This document shows, piece by piece, positions 27,070 to 38,926 of a stretch of 64,000 bases of DNA. Source of the stretch: Rusavskia elegans (Eukaryota > Ascomycota > Lecanoromycetes > Teloschistales > Teloschistaceae). Positions within the stretch are counted from its first letter, which is position 1. Each line of letters begins with the position of its first letter. The stretch lies in the NCBI GenBank assembly GCA_011316305.1, contig SAUG01000035.1, positions 1 through 64,000 on the forward strand, written 5' to 3'. The notes under the pieces are model-generated. The model saw only the letters and a list, made by a program, of their open reading frames with translations. It ran no database searches and was not told where the DNA came from. The position numbers were made by a program, and so were the translations under genes.

Positions 27070-27870
27070 TCTATATCTATAGACTCGCACTTTATAATTA
27101 TTACGGTAGATAGAAGTTACTATATTTAAACTAATAATCGAATAATCTAAGCGGCCGATTATTAGGTAGTTAATTAGAGGGAAACGGTATTTATCTATAT
27201 ACGGGCGTAGTTCTAAGGCGGGCGGATAATATAAATACTATAGGACGACTAAGTTACGTCCGCCTACTATTATATTCTATATCCTTCCGATAAATAGTAG
27301 TTATAGTTTCTAAACTAGTAGTCGAGTTATCTAAATAGCCAGTTATTAAGTAGTTAGCTAGAAGATAAAGGTATTCGTCTATATACGGGCGTAATCGCAG
27401 GGCAGGTAGAGAACTCGAATATAATACGACAAGCAATATCTAGTAACTACTATATATTAAAATCCTTATAATAGATAGAAGCTATAATACTAAAGCTGGC
27501 AATCGAACTATCTAAATAGTTAAATATTAGATAGTTAGTTAGAAAGTATATATATTCGTCTATATATAGGCGTAATCGCAGGGTAGGTAAATAACTCGAC
27601 TACTATATAATAAGTAATACCCCGGAATACTCGTACTTTAGAATTATTACGATATATAGAAGTTGCTATATATAAACTAGTAATCGATTTATCTAAATAG
27701 TTAATTATAAAGTAGTTAACTAGAAAGTAAAGGTATTCGTCTATATATAGGCGTAATCGTAGGGCGGGCAGATACCTTAAATACTATACGACGAATAAAT
27801 TACCTCGGGCTACTACTATACTTTAAAGTCTTTATAATAGCTAGAATTTAGAGTTTCGAAGCTATTAAAT
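27070..27870. repeat. 181-bp tandem array, about 4.5 units
   Basis: The marker CGTCTATATACGGGCGTAAT (or its ATAGGCG variant) recurs with the A of ACGGGC/ATAGGC at 27201, 27385, 27566 and 27747, i.e. spacings of 184, 181 and 181 bp. The flanking sequence repeats with it, including TTATCTAAATAGTTA and the GGCAGGTAGA segment. The array ends after a partial unit near 27870. Units differ mainly by C/T and G/A transitions. Confidence 0.88.
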
Positions 27871-27954
27871 AACTTTTCCTATATAAATAATCTTATATTC
27901 GGGGTATATAGTAATTAGATTCTATTACGAAATTAAATAGAATATACCCCCCTA

Positions 27955-28040
27955 TTCTGACGTATACCGCTGTTCACGCAGGATATATTACTAATAAACA
28001 ATTGAAGTCTACGTAGATTCCAATTAGTTCTTTGGGATAG
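27955..28040. other. Short patch that escaped RIP
   Basis: About 85 bp with normal TG/CA content (CTGTTCACGCAGG, ACAATTGAAG, TTCTTTGGG) sit between heavily mutated DNA on both sides. It looks like unique sequence caught between repeat insertions. No coding potential is visible. Confidence 0.7.
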
Positions 28041-28192
28041 TTTATATATAATATAAAGTAGATATTTATCTAAATAATCTATAGCTTTAAGGATCCTTTA
28101 TTTCCTTTATAGATATTTAATATTACTACTTTAATAGTATCGCTTCGATCTATAGGTCGGGATAATAAAACTAATATAGTAAATTATTAAAA
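28041..28192 (-). mobile_element. Truncated leader/gag start of the LTR element
   Basis: These 152 bp match 2727-2879, the sequence immediately inside the 5' LTR of the first element. The match ends abruptly at 28041, so this element is truncated just after its leader. Confidence 0.8.
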
Positions 28193-28602
28193 TATAACGT
28201 CTTTATATATTAAAAGGCGTTATATTCGAGTCTAGCTATAGCTATAGATATAGTCCGAGCTATTAAATAGTAAGGAAGTCCTAGCGTAGATTATTATAAC
28301 TAATTCTATATACCTATAGAGGTACGGTTATAATATTATAAAGTATCTTTATTATAAGATAATTAAAAAGAAAATAGTAGAAATATATTTAATAATTATA
28401 TTAACGACTAATAAGAGAATCTATCTATAGGAATAATAAGTAATATATATAGTAAAAGTAGCTATAAAAGCCGACAGGTAGCTATCTACTAAAAGTCCCG
28501 TCTGGAAAAGCGGTTATATCGGCTATAGGCGGCTATAGATAATTAGGCTCGTTTATTTAACTAATCCCTCTATAGAACCTCTATAGAATCGCAGACGTAA
28601 TA
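28193..28602 (-). repeat. LTR, complete 410-bp copy
   Basis: Same LTR family, minus orientation. Its left side carries the leader fragment at 28041-28192. Its right side joins directly to the middle of a plus-oriented gag interior, so it is not the natural partner of the LTR at 30606. Confidence 0.87.
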
Positions 28603-30605
28603 TATAGTAGTAATTAAAGAACTAGACTTATTAGTAGATCTTATTAAACTTATAATAAAAATCGATACTAGAGAATAAAAAATATATTTAGATAAATAGG
28701 CGTTTAGTAAAATAGGACCTATTAAAAGAAAACCTAAAAAAAACCCGATAGAACTCGATACTACTAAAACTAAAGGATTAAAAACTAAAACTTATTATTT
28801 ATATAGAAAAATAGGATACTTTAAAAAGAATTATCTAACTAAAAAAGTAACTAAAATAACTAAATACTTTTTTAAAATAATAGAGGAATTACTCTATAAA
28901 TATATAGTAAAAAGTTAGTTAACCTACTATAATAATACTTACCCTATTTATCTATCGGATAAAATAGGGATAGGATATTATTTTAAAAAACTAAAAAAAA
29001 TATAGAAAATAAAGTTAATAATCGATTTTAAACTATATAAAACCGAAAAACCCCTTATAATAGCGCTTAAAGTTAAAATCGAAGGTTAATAAATAATAGG
29101 TATTATAAATAGAAAGGAAGATAATAAAATAATAAAAGAATTCTATAATAAAATTAAAGGATATTTCTATAAATAAATAATAAAAAATAATAGAATCTTC
29201 GATATCGAAATTAAAATAAAAAATAGATTAATCGGAATAATAAACTTTACTATTATCGAAAATTAAAGAAATTACGCTATTTTAGAAAACGAATAGAAAA
29301 AATCGATTTTAAAAAAACTAATAGAAAAAAGTACTATAAATAATATATTTACTAGTTTATAAAAACTTCTTATATAAAGAAATAGACGTCGTTTTAATAA
29401 TAAATTACGATAATATTATAGAATTAGATAAAAGCTTTAAAAATAACGGAAAAGTTTAGAATATAAAAATTTAGAAAGAATATTATTACTTCCTTTAATA
29501 ACTTACTAAAAAATATAATAAAAGTAGAAAAATAATCTAATAGCTTTAAATAAACTATATTAAAAAAATATACTAGAATATAGTTAAAATTATAAATAAA
29601 ATCGAATACTATAAACTAAACTAAATAGACTAGAATAAAAAAATATCGGATCCGGTATTTAGCGTATAATTTAAAAATAAAAAGTTCGATTAGTATCCGT
29701 CCTTATTATTATAGGACGAAATAGTTACTAAAAAATAAGATTTAATAAAACTATTAGAAAAACCGGAAATAATTTATAATATAGATATATAAACCAGCTA
29801 TAAAATTAAAAGTAAAAGAGCTTTTAATTAGATCTTTTTTAGATACCTACGCTTTCTATAGGTTAAAAAAAGTTAAAATTTCTTAAAAATTAATCTAGAT
29901 TATCCGAACTAAAACTAGATATTAACTTAATAGAAACCTTTTATACGGCTAGCGTAAAACCTATAGAAAAGTAAAATATAACCGAATTATTAAATTTATC
30001 GAACCGAAATAATATATATTACTCCTAAATAATAAGATTACTTTTATATTTATTTAAAACGCGATAATAAATAATAAAACGCTCTTATTTACTAAAAAAT
30101 CGGCGGAAATCCGACTTCTAGGCTAAATATTTATTACGAATTTCTTTTTCGGAATTAAAAAAAGACTCGATACGATAATAAGCTTCGGAATATTTATTAA
30201 AAATACTAGCGATATTAGAATAGAGTTTATTCTTTTTATCTTTAAAACGCTTCCCTATAAAGGTTAGTAAAATAAAAGAATAAAAGAATTAATATATAGA
30301 TAGTATTAGATATTAGGAGATTATATAATTTCTAAATCCGAATATATTTACTATAAATATTACTACTAACTTCGACTTTATACTTTTTCGAAAGATTATA
30401 GATATATAGAAAATAAGGAAAAGATATTATAATTCCTTTTAACTAAATACGATAAAAGAACTTTAAATAATTTCTTCGTCGAGAATATATAATAAAAATA
30501 TTAAAAAATAGAATAAAAAAAAAAAAAAAAAAAAAAGGAAATATACTTTTTTTATACCCTATAGAAAAATTATACGCTAGATAAAAAGCGATATAAAAGG
30601 GACCG
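28603..30605 (+). mobile_element. RIP-mutated gag-type interior, plus orientation
   Basis: On the plus strand the eroded zinc knuckle YYLYRKIGYFKKNY is at 28793-28834 (CCHC with Cys/His to Tyr). Upstream sequence (28603-28760) is the reverse complement of 2200-2350, and downstream sequence around 30085-30160 matches 800-870. The interior ends with a poly-A stretch, then AAAAGGGACC (polypurine tract) at about 30595, then the LTR at 30606. The 5' part including its own 5' LTR is lost at the junction with the opposite-facing LTR at 28602. Confidence 0.72.
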
Positions 30606-31015
30606 TATTATATCCGCGACTCTATAGAAATTCTATAGAGGAATTAGTTAGATAAACGAGCCTAATTATCTATAGCCGTTTATAGCCGATATAGCCGCCC
30701 TTCTAGATAGGACTTTTAATAGATAGTTACCTATCGGCCTTTACGGTTATTTTTACTATATATATTACTTATTACTCCTATAGATAGTTTCTTTTATTAG
30801 TCGTTAATATAATTATTAAATACGTTTCTACTATTCTTTTTTTAATTACTTTATAATAAAGATACTTTATAATATCGTAACTATACCTCTGCGGCTATAC
30901 AAAATTAGTTACGATAATCTATACTAGGATTCCTTTACTATTTAGTAGCTCGGACTATATCTACGGCTATAGCTAGGCTCGAGCGTAACGCCTTCTGATA
31001 TATAGGGACGTTATA
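30606..31015 (+). repeat. LTR, complete 410-bp copy, opposite orientation
   Basis: Reverse complement of the LTR at 2880-3289, starting TATTATATCCGCG and ending GGGACGTTATA. It is preceded by the polypurine tract, so it is the 3' LTR of the plus-strand gag-type element. Confidence 0.87.
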
Positions 31016-31818
31016 GTACGCCGCCTGTGCTTATAATATCCGGCCAATCTTCTATCGTATTTCAATAGAATTATAGACGTAATAGATTTAATAAACTTTC
31101 TCTAACGCCTAGTAATTTATCGGAAAAAAAGCTAGTATCCGAACTATTATAGTATAATAATATAGAATTATCGGTTTTATATAATAAACCGAATTAAAAA
31201 ATTAGCTAAAAAGGTTCGTAGTCGGAAAAAAATTTAATCGCGGCTTCTTTAATAGGACTATCCGATAATCCTTTCTACGGAAAGATTTCGACTAATTAAA
31301 ACTATAATAGATTCGGTTTTTAATAATTTTAAAATTAGATTTAGAAAGTTCGATATCTAGAGAAATTAATAGTAATTAGAGAAGATCTACTAGAAGAAAA
31401 TAAAGAGGACTAATATTTTTCGAGATTTTAAAGACTTTAATTATTTTACTCTATCGCTTTAACGATTAGTTTAAAGAAAGATAATAGAATTATTATTATA
31501 GTTTTTTATTAAATCGTCGGTATTAATAATAGTAGCCTTTTATTTCTACCGGGAGAAAATAAAATATTTATTAAATTAATTCTAAATTCTTTTTAAAGGT
31601 ATAATAATAAATAAATACCGGGTTGAAATCTATAAAATAGATAAAATTTAAAGTAAAAGATCTACTAAATATTAATATCTTCCTTTTTTTCTAAAAATCG
31701 TCTATAATTATTAGCTAATAAATTCGAATAGAATATATTAACTAGATAATTATATAATCTTAATAATAGTAAACTAGAAAAAATCTACTATAAATATTTT
31801 ATATCGAATAGAAATTTA
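31016..31818. other. Unclassified RIP-mutated sequence
   Basis: AT-rich CpA-depleted DNA with no recognisable motif or intact frame. Confidence 0.5.
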
Positions 31819-32745
31819 TATTTATTTAGGTTAATTTGGTTTTGGTTTTAGTACCCGGTAAACCAATGGTTCGGTAAGCAAATCAAGTATTAGTATACCA
31901 GTATTAAATATACGATAGTAGAATTTATATCTAAATTTAATTAACGTAAATAACGGTATTTTTTATAGAATTTCAATTTAAATTTATTTAGTAATATAAC
32001 GTATTCTTCTACCGATAATATAACGTAGAAATTTTTATAGATAAATATACTTCGTAATTATCGCTTCTTCTTCCTTTACTAGTAATATATACTTAAAAGC
32101 CTTTACGTACGTATATATTCCCGCTAATAGCTATAGCTACAAGCTAAATCAGACGGTAGTATATCTATAATAACTATATCTACCTACGCGGTCGTCGACT
32201 ATCTCGTTATAGCTAAAGTAACCTATTTTAACTTCGATAAAAATAGTCTTTTTACCGCCTTTAAAACGCGCTATCCGACTTCCCTATCCCTTTTTAATCT
32301 AATTAACCGGATAAAGCTTCTAGCCGTAGTAGCTAGCGTACTATCTAGCGACCCTCTTAAAGCTAGGTAGGCTAAAGAGTACCTTAATAGCTTAACGGAA
32401 CGTTTAGATATAGATTATATAATAAGTATAGCCGGGACGACGGACGTAGATAATTACTTCTTAGTATAGCAGGTAAATATAGCGGAAATATTAGAAGCTG
32501 ATAATTATATATAACGTTAAGAAAGGAATAGTAGAGGATTCGTAATCGAATAAAGAAGGAAATAGTTAAATAGAAGTAATTAACTGTTCTATAAACCTTG
32601 CCTAACGAACTATATATCTTTAGCTGTAAAAATTTCTTTATAGGTAAAATATAATAATCGTTGCCGTATATAACGTTGATAAAACATATATATATATATA
32701 AAAATTCAATATAACCCCAAATAGGAACCTTCCAGAAAGGGAAAT
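31819..32745 (+). mobile_element. 1-kb unidentified repeat, copy 2
   Basis: Second copy of the element at 11470-12484, same orientation, collinear over its length with mostly transition differences and a shorter TA tract before the CCTTCCAG end. Again the ends keep TG/CA dinucleotides, whereas the interior does not. Confidence 0.75.
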
Positions 32746-32986
32746 TTATATTTATTTAAAGTGGGTAGATAGTATAATTAGTAAAAATTCCAGAAAAAGA
32801 TAAAATATAACAGATAATAGTTCTAGAAAAGAGTAAAATATAATTAGTCTAGATATAATAATAGAAGAGACGGCTATATAATAAATTATATAAATTTAAC
32901 CATATTGTTTATTTCTATTATTATATTTCTACTAAAAGTCGAAAATAATAAAAGTAAGTCTCTTTTTTTTACCCGCTATAACTAAA

Positions 32987-33396
32987 GTAGTCTGGCCACT
33001 TCGGGTCGAATCGGTTCGACTCGTTAAACTGTCGGATCCGGATCGAACCTAAATCGAATTCGGATATCCGCTAAACCTTCTATATATATAATAACTTTAT
33101 TTATAAATTCGGTTTTAACTTTTATTATAAATAATATATTAAATTATTATATTTTATCCAACTAGGACCTTTCTAGCTAGCGTAGTTTATTAATAAGAAA
33201 TTTTTTAAATAATTCGTATGATTTTTATATTAGAGATATACGAGTTATATAGATTTAATAGGTTAATAGAATCGGATTAGATTATATAATTCGATTCGAG
33301 ATTCGAATCGGGTTAAACCGTAGAATTTTCTAATCCGATTCGGATCGGGTCGGGTTAATCAACCCGGGTTCGAAATCCGATTCGACGACCAGTCTA
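32987..33396. mobile_element. hAT-like non-autonomous element, copy 1
   Basis: The left end TAGTCTGGCCACTTCGGG and the right end (reverse complement TAGACTGGTCGTCGAATCGG) form terminal inverted repeats, derivable from a CAGACTGGCC-type terminus. Sub-terminal regions carry many GGGTCGG/GGTTCG motifs. There is no coding capacity in 410 bp. A related copy lies at 40327-40773, where the internal CTAGGA-TTTCTAGCT segment is inverted relative to this one. Assignment to hAT rests on the terminal motif only. Confidence 0.65.
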
Positions 33397-33892
33397 AACT
33401 AAAGATTAAAGTAAAATTAATAAAAGTAGTTAAAATACGCCTAGATATAGATATAATTAAAATCTAGAAAAAAGACGAAATTCTAATAAAATAAATAATA
33501 GAAAAAAAAGGAAGTAGTAAATACTAAAACTCGGCTAATAGAAATCCTTCGTTAGAATTAAACGTAAATCTAAGTAAAAATAGAAATAAAAAATAGAATA
33601 AAAAGCGGATAGAAAAACTAGAAGAAATTTATTTTAAAAATTAAATATAGATCTAAATTAGCGATAAAGGATGGAATTAAATATATTAGAAAATTAATAG
33701 AATTTAATTTTTAGAATCGAACGAGGTTCGTAGTAAAAAAAGATTATTTAAAACGAAAGGTTAAAATCTATTACTAGATAAAGTACAGGCTAGAGATACG
33801 GATTAATAATAACTACGAATATTAAAACTAAAAACCAATTATTTAATAATGAAAACTAGTAAAATTAATTCTATAGTAAAAATAATAGAAAT

Positions 33893-34035
33893 TAAAAAAC
33901 GCGAAATTTTATATAAAGTAATTTTATATATTTTATAAAGTAAAAGTTTTTTAATTAGACGTTATCTGAAGGTAGAAGATACGTATAGTTGGAACCGGTC
34001 GCGAAATCGAATATTTATTAATTTTAACTATGTTC
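33893..34035. repeat. Inverted partner of the repeat at 39845-40000
   Basis: The reverse complement of these about 145 bp matches 39858-39995, including AGTTAAAATTAATAAATATT and GACGTCTAATTAAAA. It lies exactly at the inner boundary of the RIP block. Confidence 0.75.
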
Positions 34036-34080
34036 TATATTTCTGCCCATTTTATATTATGTTTTTTCCTACTATAATCA

Positions 34081-35082
34081 GGGAAGAAAAAGCTTGGTGG
34101 CGTTAAATCCACCGCCATACGTTTTCAGAAGAGGAGTATGCGCCTGGCGCCGGATCCGCAGGGTCCACCAATCACATGATGACCCGCACCCGAAAGAAAG
34201 CGCTGCCCGTCCTGCAAGCGCTCATCACACGCTGACCTTGTCGTCCATGAAGCACCATGAAATCGAGTCGGAGATCGGGTGGGGCTGTTGGAAAGGATGA
34301 TGCGTTGAAAACGCACGCACCGACCTTGTGCTTCTTCTCCATCTGTTATTAGCCCATCCTCGGCAGCTTCAATGGTGGTCGCCAGCCTGTTCAGTTGGAT
34401 GCGGGCTGACGTAGTCAATTGGCTCCAACCTCGAATTGGGGTATGCAGCTTGCCTGATGATACCTTTTCCCCTTACTTAGCACCCATTCAAGACCAGGCT
34501 CCAATTCCCACTCCACTGTCGGTAGTTGAACGCAGGTCTGGTACCTTTCTGAGAGATTGTAACATGCCCGTGGTTGCATTCAGAACTCTTGTCCCCTATG
34601 TTATTCCTCATGCTCGGCATCCGATACGCAGTAGCCCTTCTACTTCGGCCTGAGTATGGACCAAGTCGGAGAGAATCCCCATACCGTACCAACGCGCTTC
34701 TCTATGACGGAGCACGTAATCACCCGTGACACGGAGAACATTATGAAGACCTGCATGGTCCATCTCCATCTCGTGTCTCGGAGTCATCTCCGCATCGACC
34801 ATAAGATGGAGATCGACCATTAGGGGATTTGGTAGTGGGTGTGGAGTCTGAGCTATCCGATTAGATAGACGTCCGAACGTTGCCGACTCATACCTCGAGT
34901 CTAAGCGTCATCGACATCTCTTCGTGGCAAATAATAGCGCTTTTCCTATCCCTTCCTCTGCTAACATTCGTGTTCCTTACACCTACTGAATTTGCCAGAG
35001 TCATCGCAGTAGGAGGCTACAACAACCGCTACCTCGATAAAAGATCTTCTTCTATCGAGTGCTTGGGTTTTAGGTACAGAGC
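34081..35082. other. Intergenic, upstream of the NRPS-like gene
   Basis: Normal base composition begins here. Several overlapping short open frames on both strands (up to 129 codons) show no recognisable protein features and overlap one another, so I do not call a gene. The promoter of the NRPS-like gene should lie in its right part. Confidence 0.5.
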
Positions 35083-38000
35083 GTGCAAACAAGTCACTCT
35101 GTCGAGATTAATTCCCACGTTCCTTGTTCTCTTGATACCGTTGACGAAGCCCAACGGGCCAACTGGACCACTTATCACTACCAAGTCTCCGCTGCAATGG
35201 CAGAACGCTTTGGAGCGGACTCCGGACTTGCCTATGCAGAGGGGCCAGAACTTATTGGTCGCCCGCTAAGCCTCAGGAACATGCTTGATCAGGTAGCCAA
35301 AACCCATCCTTACCGCGAGGCCGTTGTTTCGATGCACCAATCCAGGCACAGCGGCAGGCCGCCCCAGGGCAGTGAAGAAAGTGTTCGGCCGCCCTTACGG
35401 TACACCTTCAGTGAACTTCATCATCATGCCACATCCCTTGCCGTTGCCCTGTATGACTATGGTATTCGCCCTGGGCAGCCGATTGTCGCATTTCTCTACA
35501 ATTGCGCCGAATTCGCGGTTGCATTTTGGGCTGCGGCCAGACTCAACGTTCCTTTCGTACCTCTGGATCCGAAGATGCTGGCTAACAGGGTCGAGGTCGA
35601 GCACTGTTTACACACCATTAAACCAGCCGTGCTCTTGGCCGATGGTGCCCTCATTGATGTATTGCAAGCAATTCTCAGCCCGGATTTCGCGAAGCTGTCG
35701 CTGAGAATCGCCACGTCAGTTGACGAACAGTTAACAACAGGTTGGCTTACTCTTTCTCAATTGCTGGATGAGAAAGACTCCATGTTTACGGCATCCAAGC
35801 TTGCCATCATCGACGAAAATCCTGTTGATGTTGATGGCGATATTGCGCTTGTGGTGTTCACCAGTGGTACATCAGGTTTACCCAAGGCCTGCCCCCATCC
35901 CAGCCGAACGCTCTGGGCCGGCTCAACGGGATCACGCTGGTTGCAGGACATCCAACCCGGTTACAAACACTTGCAACATCTGCCAAGCTATCACGTGTTT
36001 GCTTGTATAAATATGCTTATTTTCTGGACGGCCGGAGCCACTCTCGTATTTCCATCAAGTTCATTTGATGCGAGGGACAGTCTGAGAACGATCGAGGCCG
36101 AACAATGTACCCATGCATCAGCAGTTCCAACTATCATCCAAGCTCTTGTCTCCCAGCCTGAGTTCTCTCCGGGGAGAGTGAAGACTCTCCAGTATGTTTC
36201 CTTAGGGGGTACTGTGATACCACCAGCGATTCTGCGCCTTTGCGAAGATACGACAGGGCATGGGCTGGGAGTACGCAGGGCAGCTCCAGGCTTTGGCATG
36301 AGCGAGGGCATACCCACCATTGGATCGCCGTTGTCAGCAGAAGTGGCGGTCGAAGATGGGTTTGTGAGTGTAGGCCAGGCGTACCCTGGGGTACGGGTGA
36401 AGATCTGTAAGCCTGGATCCCAAGATTGCCTTCCTTACGATGAAGTTGGTGAGCTTCACCTTGGAGGCCCAGCGATCATCGACGGCTACATGTCAGCTGA
36501 CAACAGCGCCTTCTACAACGACGATGACTGCCATTGGCTTGTGACTGGTGATCAGGCTCGGATGAACAAATCAGGGGCGGTTTTCATATTGGGTCGATAC
36601 AAAGATATTATAATTCGTGCGGGCGAAAACCTAGCTCCAGCGAAGATCGAAGCTTCTATTAGCAGGATTTTTCCCTCCATCACGGTAACTTGACCAAGAA
36701 CTTCATATCATCCATCATGATTCGCTTACGTCAATCCTAGTCACAAGTCGTTGGTATTCCTGATGACGTCGCTGGCGAACTGCCTACCGCAGTCCTTTCG
36801 GTGCCCGAAGGGCTCAGACCGGACACTCAGTGCATTAAAGCAGCAGTTGTGGACAGTTTAGGCTTCGAATTCGCACCCGAGGCAGTTGTGAGTTTGAAAG
36901 AAATAGGTTTGCAAACCTTCCCCGCAACCACTTCAGGTAAGGTAAAAAAGGCCGAATTACGTTCCCACCTGATACAGCATATTGGAGCACAACGGCTCAA
37001 CTCAAATACAACGACCCTAGTATCAAACTCAACAGAGGAAGTATTGATCGAAGTCCTAGGTCTTTTTCTGGGCCAATCGCCTGCAGACTTGCCTCGAGAG
37101 AAAGCAATATCAGACCTGTTGGACAGCATTTCGACATTGAGATTCCTCGCTGCAATGAGTAAAAGAATCGGAAAAGACGTGACTATTAATCATGTGCAAG
37201 GAGCCGCTAATTTGAGAGAGTTGGCAAAGAGGATAGATTGGGACAAAGCGCCAAAAGAGGTTACTCAGGCCGGACCCCCAGAGGTATCTCGAATGAGTCA
37301 CGAGTCTGATGAAGATCCCTCGAAAACACAGCGTCTGGTACAGCCAATCCTAGAGACTTTTGGTCTTACATGGGCCAATGACGTTCAGGATGTGTATCCA
37401 ATGGCTGGAACCACGGCGTTCTTATGCGCCCGAGAATCGCCATTCTCCCACCAGATCACAGTAAGTAAATCTTAGAGCTCCCCTACCCCAGTCCATCTCG
37501 ACTGGCTTTGGAAGTGTCCTTGGCAAACTATGTATTGAGCTGGTCTATTGACACGTCGTTCCCAATACCCTCCAAGCCATGAGGGACACACATCGCGGGA
37601 AATCTCACTCTTCATGCTAACTTGCTACAACAGTTTTCGACCAAGATTACCAACAAGCGTGACTTGAGGTCCATCATTGCATCGTCACTAAAGGCCTGGC
37701 CAATATTTCGCTGTTTATGCGCAGATTATGAGCCATCCACACGTCTTTGGGTCATACTGAAACATACCGAAACCTTCCTCAACCTTGCTATTTCAGAGCA
37801 TCCCGAGGTCGAGGACCTGACAGAGCTCGCCAGCCTGTCCATTGAACCAAAACATGTTTTGGGCCATCTTCCAGAGAGCCTCTCATTCCGCGCTGTGGTC
37901 GCAGACGTCAAAAGCACCGGAACAGCAGGTTTCGTGATGCTAGTTAACCACGCAACCTACGATTTCCTCTCACTGTCCCACTGGGCGCAGGATCTCAAGG

Positions 38001-38926
38001 TACTTCTCAAGGGTGAAACGCCTCAGATCGAACGGGTTCCTTTCAAGCTTTTTGCAGACACTTATTATCTACATCAAACCTCGATCCTTGCCGAACGCTC
38101 GATATCCTTCCACCTCCGCCTTCTCGGCGGCATCTCCAACTTCCGCCAGGCATTGTGGCCTCCTAATCCTACCCTCACTGACCAACCAGAAGCCACGGGC
38201 CCCAATAGGCCGGTTCCAGTCGAGAGAGGCAGCCTATTCCACTATCTCCGCCTCCCCACCCTTCCAAACATTTCATCAGAGCACAACATTTCCGCACCGT
38301 CTATCGTCTTTACCGCAATCTCGCTATTCAACACAATGCAAACAGACCATTCCCACGCCATCCTCTCAATGCTATCAGCCGGCCGGACCTGGCCCTTCGT
38401 TTCCCCAGAGATCGCATATTATTTACCCAATCCTCTCAACATAGCCGGTCCCACCTTCACCCTCGTAACCAGCATTCTCCAAATCGACACAGAAGCAACA
38501 GCGGGAACGCTACTACACCGCGTGGACGAAATGCAGAAACGCCTCACCGAGCACCAGCATGTCCCGCCATCGATGCAGCGCCAACTGAACGCAGAAGACA
38601 GAGAAGTCTGGCGGGAATCCACACGCCAGATCTTCAATTGGTTACCTTCCACTGCCGTGGAACAAGAGCACGAGCGCATGGAGTTGGAGCTTGTAAAGAA
38701 TGTTGGATATGCGGGTCGCGTTGGCAAGAATTTCATGTGGGAGGGCGGATTGATGGATGATAAGGAGACGTTGAAATTGAAGGGTAAATGGGATGCTACG
38801 CTTTTTAGCAACGAGCCGGTAGATGGTTTTTTGAGAATGGTGATGCGCATCGTTGAGTTGTTGGCCGATGTGAAGAATTGGGGTAAACTTGTAAGCGAGG
38901 TGACGGATATGGCGAGGCTCGGATGA
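35083..38926 (+). CDS. NRPS-like enzyme, A-T-C architecture
   Basis: Three exons join in frame: 35083-36684, 36741-37460 and 37634-38926 (about 1,205 residues). The introns are 36685-36740 (GTAACT...CTAG) and 37461-37633 (GTAAGT...ACAG); the second is the least certain and might hide a small exon. The adenylation domain (about 40-610) shows FTSGTSGLPK near residue 258, GFGMSEG, GDQARM near 488, GRYKDIIIRAGEN near 503 and the A10-type lysine motif TTSGKVKK near 600. The exon 1/2 join gives the typical VVGIPDDVAGELP segment. A carrier domain follows with the pantetheine serine in LLDSIS (about 662). The C-terminal part (from about 774) is condensation-like, with NHATYDF in place of HHxxxDG. Such proteins activate a carboxylic or amino acid as adenylate, load it on the carrier and pass it to an acceptor. 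The substrate cannot be predicted here. No tailoring genes were seen nearby. Confidence 0.85.

Larger units (their letters stand above)
67..34080. other. RIP-saturated subtelomeric repeat block
   Basis: This whole stretch is AT-rich with CpA and TpG almost missing, whereas CpG and TpA are frequent. That is the signature of repeat-induced point mutation, which in ascomycetes turns CpA into TpA (TpG into TpA on the other strand) in duplicated DNA. The consequence is visible: no open reading frame above 60 codons exists in 34 kb, and Cys, His, Gln and Trp codons in recognisable motifs have become Tyr or stop codons. The composition changes sharply between about 34,020 and 34,090, where normal TG and CA content resumes. 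Individual relics inside it are listed separately. Confidence 0.93.

Noticed and set aside
27254..27436. 60-codon open frame on the minus strand
   Set aside because: It lies inside the 181-bp tandem array, in RIP-mutated DNA, and has no recognisable features. A chance frame.
27070..27870. Possible CRISPR-like array
   Set aside because: The repeats are 181-bp contiguous units without short repeats and unique spacers, and the organism is a fungus.
34880..35269. 129-codon plus-strand frame with a hydrophobic start
   Set aside because: It overlaps the start of the NRPS-like gene in another frame and has no domain. It could only be real if the NRPS-like start were further downstream, which the sequence does not suggest.
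37494..37613. Possible extra exon inside intron 2 of the NRPS-like gene
   Set aside because: All three frames contain stops or lack matching splice signals in phase. The direct 37460-37634 join keeps the frame, so I left it as intron while noting the uncertainty.
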